This document shows positions 22,875 through 28,003 of a stretch of 28,003 nt of DNA, in pieces. Each line of letters opens with the position of its first letter. Position 1 is the first letter of the stretch. The stretch comes from an uncultured Oscillibacter sp. (GTDB lineage Bacteria; Bacillota; Clostridia; Oscillospirales; Oscillospiraceae): assembly GCA_900551885.1 (NCBI GenBank), contig URXS01000015.1, positions 1 to 28,003 on the forward strand, read 5' to 3'. The position numbers were made by a program, and so were the translations under genes. The notes beneath the pieces are model-generated. The model had not been told where the DNA came from, did not search any database, and was given only the letters and a program-made list of their open reading frames with translations.

Positions 22875-23963
22875 ATGGAAAAGTTCAAAGCCTTCCTGAA
22901 ACGAAAAAACATTGTCATCTCCGCCAAGCGGTACGGCATTGACGCCCTGGGCGCCATGGCCCAGGGTCTGTTCTGCTCGCTGCTGATCGGCACCATTCTG
23001 GACACCCTGGGCGATCAGCTCGGGGTGGAGTTTTTGGTGACCGTAGGCGGCTACGCCTCCGCTATGAGCGGCGCCGCCATGGCCGTGGCCATCGGCTACG
23101 CCCTCCAGGCGCCCCCCATGGTGCTGTTCTCCCTGGTAACAGTAGGCTATGCCGCCAATGCTCTGGGCTCCACCACGCTCTCCGGCGGCAGCGGCGCTGG
23201 CGGCCCCTTGGCGGTGCTGTTCATCGCTGTCATTGCAGCCGAGCTGGGTAAGGCCGTCAGCAAGGAAACCAAAATCGACCTGCTGGTGACGCCCCTGGTG
23301 ACCATTCTCTCCGGTGTAGCCCTCTCCGCCTGGTGGGCTCCCGCCATCGGCACCGCCGCCAGCGCTGTGGGTAACTTTGTGAAGTGGGCCACGGTGCTGC
23401 AGCCCTTCTGGATGGGCATTCTGGTGTCGGTCGTCATCGGCATTGCGCTGACCCTGCCCATCTCCTCCGCAGCCATCTGCGCCGCCATCGGTCTGACGGG
23501 GCTGGCGGGCGGTGCCGCTGTGGCGGGCTGCTGCGCCAACATGGTGGGCTTTGCTGTCCTCTCCTTCCGGGAGAACCGCTGGGGCGGACTGGTGAGTCAG
23601 GGCCTGGGCACCTCCATGCTGCAAATGGGCAACATCGTGAGAAATCCCCGGATCTGGCTGCCGGCCATTCTGACCTCCGCGATCACCGGCCCCCTGGCCA
23701 CCTGCGTGTTTCACTTTGAAATGAATGACCCGGCCTCCGGCGTGGCCAGCGGCATGGGCACTTGCGGCATGGTAGGGCCCATCGGCGTCTACACCGGCTG
23801 GGTCAACGACGTGGCTCTGGGAGTCAAAGACGCTATCACCGGCATGGACTGGCTGGCCATGGCCCTGATCTGCTTCATCCTGCCGGCAGTGCTGACATGG
23901 CTGTTCGGCCTCTTCTTCCGGCGGATTGGCTGGATCAAAGAAGGAGACCTGACCCTGTCCTGA
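22875..23963 (+). CDS. PTS EIIC-like membrane protein under NiaR control, candidate niacin-related transporter
   Basis: A 362-residue polytopic membrane protein resembling the PTS_EIIC_2 family (PF13303). It has about eight to ten hydrophobic segments, Gly/Ala-rich (GAMAQGLFCSLLIGTILDTL, LPISSAAICAAIGLTGLAGG) and the motif FRENRWGGLVSQGLGTSMLQ, then NIVRNPRIWLPAIL. No PTS EIIA/EIIB partner is nearby, and the conserved phosphotransfer partners are missing. The promoter carries a NiaR palindrome, so the substrate is probably nicotinic acid, nicotinamide or another NAD precursor; this is inference. ATG 22875 has only AGGTG as a ribosome site, inside a half operator. Confidence 0.75.
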   Translation: MEKFKAFLKRKNIVISAKRYGIDALGAMAQGLFCSLLIGTILDTLGDQLGVEFLVTVGGYASAMSGAAMAVAIGYALQAPPMVLFSLVTVGYAANALGSTTLSGGSGAGGPLAVLFIAVIAAELGKAVSKETKIDLLVTPLVTILSGVALSAWWAPAIGTAASAVGNFVKWATVLQPFWMGILVSVVIGIALTLPISSAAICAAIGLTGLAGGAAVAGCCANMVGFAVLSFRENRWGGLVSQGLGTSMLQMGNIVRNPRIWLPAILTSAITGPLATCVFHFEMNDPASGVASGMGTCGMVGPIGVYTGWVNDVALGVKDAITGMDWLAMALICFILPAVLTWLFGLFFRRIGWIKEGDLTLS

Positions 23964-24037
23964 GCCCTTGCGCCCTGGCGCCGAATATGCTATGCTGATA
24001 AAAAAATTCGGCTGCGCCGGCACAAAGGAGAAAAAGC

Positions 24038-24457
24038 ATGGAATACCGCAAATTTGGTGATACATATGTGGTCCGCTTAGACAAGGGGGAGGAAATCCTG
24101 GAGCAGGTGAAGGCCCTGGCTCTGGCGGAGGACATCCGTCTGGCCTCGGTCCAGGCTCTGGGCGCCATCAATGATCTTACTGTGGGCGTCTTCGACACCA
24201 CTACCAAGGAGTACCACTCCAACAGCTTCCAGGGAGCCTTTGAGATCGTGTCTCTGACCGGTACCATCGACACCATGGACGGCCAGTTTTACTGTCACCT
24301 GCATATGAGTGCCGGCGACAGTCAGGGCCGGGTCTTCGGTGGCCATCTGAACCGGGCGGTGATCAGCGCCACCTGCGAAATGGTGATACGGGAGATCCCC
24401 GGCACCGTGGACCGGGCCTTCAGCCCGGAGATCGGACTGAACCTGCTGAAATTCTGA
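24038..24457 (+). CDS. PPC/DUF296-domain protein
   Basis: A 139-residue single-domain PCC/DUF296 protein of the kind that forms trimers in bacteria and is fused to AT-hooks in plants. The family metal-site histidines are visible: His87 and His89 in FYCHLHMS, and His103 in FGGHLN. The first half contains LASVQALGAINDLTVGVFD. The ATG follows AAAGGAG. The biochemical role of the stand-alone bacterial proteins is unclear; a regulatory or metal-dependent enzyme function has been suggested. It is followed by a terminator and separated from the transporter by 74 bases without a clear terminator, so weak co-transcription is possible. Confidence 0.85.
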   Translation: MEYRKFGDTYVVRLDKGEEILEQVKALALAEDIRLASVQALGAINDLTVGVFDTTTKEYHSNSFQGAFEIVSLTGTIDTMDGQFYCHLHMSAGDSQGRVFGGHLNRAVISATCEMVIREIPGTVDRAFSPEIGLNLLKF

Positions 24458-24470
24458 ACACATAGGCAGA

Positions 24471-24501
24471 GGGCCGGGGAGACTTCCCGGCCCCCTTTTT
24501 T
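24471..24501 (+). terminator. Terminator after the DUF296 gene
   Basis: GGGCCGGG (24471-24478) and CCCGGCCC (24486-24493) with a 7-base loop, followed by CC and a run of T. Confidence 0.85.
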
Positions 24502-24513
24502 CGCCGTGGCAGG

Positions 24514-24542
24514 TTGACAGCCGCCAGTTAATGTGATATATT
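24514..24542 (+). promoter_or_regulatory. Consensus promoter of the DUF3796-HTH operon
   Basis: TTGACA (24514-24519) and TATATT (24537-24542) with a 17-base spacer. AATGTGA (24530-24536) and TCACATT (about 24566-24572) form a split inverted repeat around the -10 and start, a possible site for the small HTH protein of the operon. Confidence 0.7.
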
Positions 24543-24591
24543 TTTATCGTAAAGAGCGAATTAATTCACATTTATGGAAAAGGAGGCTCCT

Positions 24592-25029
24592 ATGAAACAG
24601 CGGCGAAATCCTCTGTCCTATTTGGGTTGGCTGGGGTTCCTGGGCATTTTGGGGATCCTCTCCGGTGCGGTAACCATGCTGGTTTTTTTCCTGTTCTTCT
24701 TTTTCTTCACCTATCGGGCCAAAATACCCGACGAGTTATTCTGGAACAACGTCCACAAGGCTGCCACCCGGACTCTGGCGGTGAACATGACTCTGACCTG
24801 CGTGGTGCTGCTGGGCATTTACGCCCGGGGAATGTACTACCGGCTGGGTATTCCGGTTGAGGAAAACGGCACATATCTGGTCCCCACTGTCCAGTGGGAG
24901 CAATCCCTGTTATTCGCGGGCTTTGCCAACTGGACCTTTATTCTCACGATCTGCATGTTCGTATTCACGCTGATGTACCTGAATCACCGAGAGCGCCGCT
25001 TTGCGGGGCCGGAGGACGACCCATGCTGA
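24592..25029 (+). CDS. Small membrane protein, DUF3796-like
   Basis: A 145-residue protein with four predicted hydrophobic helices: LSYLGWLGFLGILGILSGAV, TMLVFFLFFFFFTY, LAVNMTLTCVVLLGIYA and WTFILTICMFVFTLMYL. It resembles DUF3796 proteins of Firmicutes that sit beside small Xre regulators. The ATG at 24592 follows AAGGAGG; an earlier ATG at 24574 has no ribosome site. Its last seven bases overlap the HTH gene. In such pairs the membrane protein often affects the activity of the regulator or immunity; here this is inference. Confidence 0.75.
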   Translation: MKQRRNPLSYLGWLGFLGILGILSGAVTMLVFFLFFFFFTYRAKIPDELFWNNVHKAATRTLAVNMTLTCVVLLGIYARGMYYRLGIPVEENGTYLVPTVQWEQSLLFAGFANWTFILTICMFVFTLMYLNHRERRFAGPEDDPC

Positions 25030-25223
25030 AGACCCGGCTGAAGGAGTATCGGGCCCGGTTCGGATTGAAGCAGGAGGATCTGGCCAATCTGGTGGGCGTC
25101 CGGCGGGAGACCATCGGGAACCTGGAAAACGGCCGGTACAATCCCTCATTGAAGCTGGCCATGGACATCGCCAAGGTGTTCCACACCACGGTGGAGGAGC
25201 TGTTCTGCTTCGAGGAGGAGTGA
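25023..25223 (+). CDS. Small Xre-type HTH regulator
   Basis: A 66-residue, single-domain HTH_3 regulator: RLKEYRARFGLKQEDLANLV, GVRRETIGNLENGRYNPSLK and a tail KVFHTTVEELFCFEEE. It matches the short YozG/YgzD-like regulators of Firmicutes in length and layout. ATG 25023 follows GGAGG and overlaps the end of the membrane-protein gene by seven bases, indicating coupled translation. It probably controls its own operon. No terminator follows for 130 bases. Confidence 0.85.
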   Translation: MLKTRLKEYRARFGLKQEDLANLVGVRRETIGNLENGRYNPSLKLAMDIAKVFHTTVEELFCFEEE

Positions 25224-25340
25224 GAGCTGGCGAGGAAAGGGGCGGATACAGGATTCGCCCCTACGGGTGCGTTGCCGGAAGGCTGAGCGGGTGACGCCCC
25301 CTCATCCGGCCGGCCACCTTCCTCCGCGGGGGAAGGTTTG
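25224..25340. repeat. Intergenic palindromic sequence, possible dispersed repeat
   Basis: Contains GGGGCG and CGCCCC around an 11-base loop, then a CCGGCCGG stretch and CCTTCCTCCGCGGGGGAAGG, an inverted repeat. The style resembles short dispersed intergenic repeats of Oscillospiraceae; only one copy is in the window, so this is not proven. Confidence 0.35.
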
Positions 25341-25358
25341 GAGAATTACGAATACGCA

Positions 25359-25388
25359 AAAAAGCCTTCTCCCATGGGAAGGCTTTTT
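25359..25388. terminator. Bidirectional terminator between HTH and GNAT genes
   Basis: AAAAAGCCTTC (25359-25369) and GAAGGCTTTTT (25378-25388) with an 8-base loop, giving a T-run on either strand between convergent genes. Confidence 0.85.
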
Positions 25389-25398
25389 CAATTGGTAC

Positions 25399-25884
25399 TT
25401 ATTCCTCCCCCGCCAGGTCCTGCAAGGTCTGCCCGGTAATCCGGTACACCGTCCAGTCGCTCATGGGCTCCGCCCCCAGAGAGCGATAGAAGGCGATGCT
25501 GGGCGTATTCCAGTCCAGGCACCACCATTCCAGCCGCCCGCAGCCCCGCTCCACAGCCAGGGCCGCCAGACGCCGCAGGATGGCCTTGCCCACACCGCGG
25601 CCCCGGTATTCCGGCAAAACGAACAGATCCTCCAGATACAGTCCAGCCCGGCCCAGGAAGGTGGAGAAGTTGTGGAAGTACAGGGCAAAGCCCACCTCCT
25701 TCCCCTCCGCCACAGCAAAGAGCACCTCCGCCTTTTGCCGGTCAAAGAGCCACTCCTCCAGGGTGGCCTCGTCGGCCACTACCTGGTCTGCCATCCGCTC
25801 ATAGTCGGCCAAAGCCCGAATGAAGTCCAGGATCAGCGGTACGTCCGCCCGCTCCGCGGGCCGGAAGGTCAAAGTGTTTTCCAC
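25399..25884 (-). CDS. GNAT acetyltransferase, diamine (SSAT)-like
   Basis: A 161-residue GCN5-related N-acetyltransferase. The acetyl-CoA motif A is YLEDLFVLPEYRGRGVGKAI (about 83-102) with the R-G-x-G-x-G/A loop. Motif B is DWNTPSIAFYRSLGA (about 123-137). The order FIRALADYERMADQV, FALYFHNFSTFLG and WWCLDWN closely parallels spermidine/spermine acetyltransferase (SSAT), so a polyamine or other amine substrate is likely; this rests on remembered similarity. It is followed by a terminator, and the dihydrouridine synthase gene lies 18 bases upstream, suggesting one leftward transcript. Confidence 0.85.
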   Translation of the reverse strand: MENTLTFRPAERADVPLILDFIRALADYERMADQVVADEATLEEWLFDRQKAEVLFAVAEGKEVGFALYFHNFSTFLGRAGLYLEDLFVLPEYRGRGVGKAILRRLAALAVERGCGRLEWWCLDWNTPSIAFYRSLGAEPMSDWTVYRITGQTLQDLAGEE

Positions 25885-25902
25885 GGGAATTCTCTCCTCT
25901 CC

Positions 25903-26868
25903 TCAGATCAGCGGACCCGTGGCGAAGGTCCGCAGAGACAGAGTCTGGAAGATCTCCGCCTCAATGGATTCATAGGCCGCCGGTCCCCGGGACCGGCGCA
26001 GTTTTTTGTCCAGCTTGTCGCCGTTTTCAAAGAGGTGGATCAGATAGAACCAGACCTCCTTCATCCGCTGAGCCGCCGGCTGAGGCTGACCGTAGAATTC
26101 CCGATACTGCCGGTACAGCTCGGCGGTGAAGGTCTCCAGCTCCTGCCGGGTGGCGGCGGCACCGCCCCGGAGCTTGCGGAACAATGCCGGGTCCGCCACG
26201 GCGCCCCGGCCGATCATCACCGCCTCCACCGCTGGATAGTCCCGGGTAAAGGCAGCACAGTCCTCCACCGTCAGCAGATCTCCATTGTAGCATACCGGAT
26301 TGCGGCTCTCCGCCACCGCCCAGCGAAAGATGTCATAGTGAATGGGCCCCCGGTACTTCTCCTTCCGGATTCTGGGGTGAATGGTGAGACAAGTGATGGG
26401 ATAGCGGTTGTAGATCTCCAGTAATCGGTAAAACTCCTCTGGTGTCTCATAGCCCAGCCGGGTCTTGACGGACACCGGCAGCTTCACGGAGGAAAATACC
26501 TGGTCAAAAAAGTGGTCCAGCTCCTCCGGGTGCGCCAGAAAACCGGAGCCCTTGCCCTTGGCGGTGACGGTGCCGGAGGGGCAGCCCAGATTCAGATTCA
26601 CTTCCCGGTAGCCCAAATCCGCCAACACCTCCGCCGCCCAGAGAAAGTCCTCCGCCCTGCGAGTCATCACCTGAGGCACCAGGGGAAGTTCGCCGTTGTT
26701 GGCCGCGTCCAGTTCCCGCCGGTCCCGCTGGGTCAGGATGTGCTGATCCGTGGGGGAGAAAAAGGGAATGAAGTAGCGGTCCGGGCCGCCGAACATGGCA
26801 TGGTGGACTCGGCGAAACACCGCCTTGGTGATGCCGTCTAAGGGAGCCAGATCGTACCGGGTGATCAC
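25903..26868 (-). CDS. tRNA dihydrouridine synthase
   Basis: A 321-residue FMN-dependent Dus enzyme that reduces uridine to dihydrouridine in tRNA. Motifs are LAPLDGITKAVFR near the start, PLVPQVMTR, the catalytic cysteine in LNLGCPSGTVTAKGKGSG, VKTRLGY, LTIHPRIRKEKYRG, YNGDLLT and MIGRGAVADPALF, followed by the helical tRNA-binding domain. GTG 26868 is preferred because it forms a GTGA overlap with the ArsC-like gene stop and has GGGAGGAG ahead; an ATG six codons upstream (26886) is possible. It belongs to the GreA-ArsC-Dus-GNAT leftward run. Confidence 0.92.
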   Translation of the reverse strand: MITRYDLAPLDGITKAVFRRVHHAMFGGPDRYFIPFFSPTDQHILTQRDRRELDAANNGELPLVPQVMTRRAEDFLWAAEVLADLGYREVNLNLGCPSGTVTAKGKGSGFLAHPEELDHFFDQVFSSVKLPVSVKTRLGYETPEEFYRLLEIYNRYPITCLTIHPRIRKEKYRGPIHYDIFRWAVAESRNPVCYNGDLLTVEDCAAFTRDYPAVEAVMIGRGAVADPALFRKLRGGAAATRQELETFTAELYRQYREFYGQPQPAAQRMKEVWFYLIHLFENGDKLDKKLRRSRGPAAYESIEAEIFQTLSLRTFATGPLI

Positions 26869-27215
26869 GACAGCCGCTCCTCCCACTCCTTCTCACGGAA
26901 GCCGGTCAATACGAAGTTCTCCCCAATCAGCAGCGGCCGCTTGACCAGCATGCCATCGGTGGCCAGCAGAGCAAGCTGCTCCTCCTCGCTCATGGTGGGG
27001 AGCTTGTCCTTCAGGCCTAGGGCCTTATACTGGAGGCCGCTGGTGTTGAAAAACTTCTTCAGGGGCAGGCCACTGGCCTGCCACCACTGGCGCAACTCCT
27101 CAGCGGTGGGATTGTCGGTCTTGATGTCCCGGAAGTCATAGGCGATGCCCTTTTCATCCAGCCAGGAGCGGGCCTTCTGGCAGGTGGAACACTTGGGATA
27201 GCAGATAAATAACAT
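26865..27215 (-). CDS. ArsC/Spx-family thioredoxin-fold protein
   Basis: A 116-residue protein of the ArsC/Spx/YffB family. The N-terminal redox motif is CYPKCSTCQKA with Cys9 and Cys12 as CxxC, as in Spx-like proteins rather than classical ArsC. The remainder shows DIKTDNPTAEELRQWW, LPLKKFFNTSG and the GMLVKRPLLI block with the conserved cis-Pro context. The ATG at 27215 follows AAGGAG nine bases ahead. Arsenate reductase or redox-regulator roles are both possible; no other ars gene is present. It starts 17 bases after greA. Confidence 0.85.
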   Translation of the reverse strand: MLFICYPKCSTCQKARSWLDEKGIAYDFRDIKTDNPTAEELRQWWQASGLPLKKFFNTSGLQYKALGLKDKLPTMSEEEQLALLATDGMLVKRPLLIGENFVLTGFREKEWEERLS

Positions 27216-27232
27216 GGTGATTTCTCCTTCTC

Positions 27233-27736
27233 TCAATAGGCACTGATGTCCAGGGTATCGTCGTCTCCGCCTTTTTCGATGGTGCGGACCTCCACCTGGT
27301 ACTTCATCTCCGGGCTCACCTCCACGGTGACGCGGTCCCCCACATGGCTCCCCAGCAGGGCCCGGCCCACCGGAGATTCCTTGCTGATGAGGCCCTTCAG
27401 GGCATCCTGGCGCAATGTCGTGACGATGCGGAGCGTCATCTCCCCCTTTGTCATTTCATTGTAGATAGTCACCTTGTCAAACAACCCAACGGCGTCGTCT
27501 TTTGACTCCGGCTGAATGACTTTGGCGGTGCGGATCATCCGCTCCAGATACCGGATACGGCTGTCGTTGCGGTTTTTAGCCTGCTTGGCGCAGCGGTACT
27601 CAAAATTTTCACTGAGGTCGCCAAAGGCCCTGGCGGTCTGCACCTCCTCAATCAGTTGAGGCCGCAAAACCCGGGTGCGGTAGTCGATCTCCTCTTTCAT
27701 TTTCTGAATGTCTACTTCCGTCAACTCGTCATACAT
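27233..27736 (-). CDS. greA: GreA/GreB-family transcription elongation factor
   Basis: A 167-residue Gre factor. The N-terminal coiled coil carries the acidic tip FGDLSENFEY with Asp40 and Glu43, which coordinate Mg2+ in the RNA polymerase secondary channel to stimulate cleavage of backtracked RNA. The C-terminal FKBP-like domain holds ISKESPVGRALLGSHVGD. Length and spacing match GreA. The ATG follows GGAGGGAGGATC. It heads the leftward run with the ArsC-like, Dus and GNAT genes. A second, more typical GreA may exist elsewhere, so the symbol is given at family level. Confidence 0.85.
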   Translation of the reverse strand: MYDELTEVDIQKMKEEIDYRTRVLRPQLIEEVQTARAFGDLSENFEYRCAKQAKNRNDSRIRYLERMIRTAKVIQPESKDDAVGLFDKVTIYNEMTKGEMTLRIVTTLRQDALKGLISKESPVGRALLGSHVGDRVTVEVSPEMKYQVEVRTIEKGGDDDTLDISAY

Positions 27737-27797
27737 GACAGATCCTCCCTCCTCTCCGCCGGATGGCGGCGCATTTTTGCAGTATAAAATAAAAAGC

Positions 27798-27825
27798 GTG
27801 GCCGCAAAGCGAACTTTGCGGCCAC
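27798..27825 (-). terminator. Terminator downstream of tRNA-Lys
   Basis: A perfect 12-bp stem (27798-27809 with 27814-27825) followed on the minus strand by GCTTTTTATTTTAT. Confidence 0.9.
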
Positions 27826-27826
27826 G

Positions 27827-27902
27827 TGGTGACCCGGCGGGGATTCGAACCCCGGACCCACTGCTTAAAAGGCAGTTGCTCTGCCGACTGAGCTACCGGG
27901 TC
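27827..27902 (-). tRNA. tRNA-Lys (anticodon TTT), CCA encoded
   Basis: The 76-base minus-strand sequence starts GACCCGGTAGCTCAGTCGG. The acceptor arms GACCCGG/CCGGGTC pair. The anticodon stem is CTGCC/GGCAG-like around CTTTTAA with TTT in the middle. The T-arm is CCGGGGTTCGAATCCCCG, and ACCA is encoded at the end. Confidence 0.95.
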
Positions 27903-27938
27903 AAAGCTTTTCTGGGGCCGCCGGGGCGGCAGAAAAAA

Positions 27939-28003
27939 TGGCTGGGACGGCTGGACTCGAACCAGCGGATGAGGGAGTCAAAGTCCCTTGCCTTACCACT
28001 TGG
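27939..28003 (-). tRNA. tRNA-Gln (anticodon TTG), 5' end outside window
   Basis: The minus strand shows CCAAGTGGTAAGGCA (D arm), the anticodon stem GGGAC/CTCCC around CTTTGAC with TTG as anticodon, and the T-arm GCTGGTTCGAGTCCAGC. It ends in CCGTCCCAGCCA with CCA encoded. The first acceptor bases lie beyond the window. Confidence 0.9.

Noticed and set aside
22851..24065. 404-codon minus-strand frame across the EIIC-like gene
   Set aside because: Antisense shadow, Gly/His/Gln-rich, with no motif.

Overview
The window looks like chromosome from a GC-rich anaerobic Firmicute of the gut Oscillospiraceae type (Flavonifractor/Intestinimonas-like). This rests on Gram-positive Shine-Dalgarno sites before most genes, NiaR control of niacin genes, a Clostridium-type 4-hydroxybutyrate-dehydrogenase homologue, an SLH-domain surface protein and Clostridia-type mobilisation genes. 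The genus is inference.

Regions. (1) 1-2580: start of an aspartate-type aminotransferase (cut by the window edge), a small Cys-rich protein of unknown role and a MATE exporter. (2) 2597-9034: a sugar-metabolism locus. A LacI-family regulator, a PHP phosphoesterase and a PfkB kinase read leftward. A split transketolase (two subunits) and an Fe-dependent alcohol dehydrogenase read rightward. The divergent gap between them carries two identical 20-bp LacI-type operators. (3) 9049-22182: a 13.1-kb accessory element bounded by imperfect 43/44-bp inverted repeats. It holds a tyrosine recombinase, a zinc-ribbon protein, a large surface protein (InlB and GLUG repeats plus three SLH domains), a sigma factor coupled to a zinc-binding protein, and a replication/mobilisation block (RepA-like ATPase, MobC, relaxase, serine recombinase). 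(4) 22245-28003: niaR with a palindromic operator before an EIIC-like membrane protein (likely a niacin-related transporter), a PPC/DUF296 protein, a DUF3796-type membrane protein with a small HTH regulator, and leftward genes for a GNAT acetyltransferase, Dus, an ArsC/Spx-like protein and GreA, then tRNA-Lys and a partial tRNA-Gln.

The mobilisation block is decaying. The RepA-like gene has an in-frame TGA, MobC has an amber stop at codon 2, the relaxase has lost one base in an A-run, and the serine recombinase has internal deletions and frameshifts. The integrase, sigma factor, zinc-binding partner and surface protein remain open. The element has therefore probably lost self-directed mobilisation while keeping its cargo. 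An open 144-aa membrane protein is nested out of frame inside the relaxase, as MobB is in RSF1010-type plasmids.

The most interesting items are the inverted-repeat-bounded element, the nested MobB-like gene, the hairpin plus mini-ORF modules before mobC and the relaxase gene, the ATT-like start of the sigma-factor partner, the transketolase/dehydrogenase locus with paired operators, and the NiaR-controlled EIIC-like transporter. All coordinates and motifs were read by eye; no search was run.
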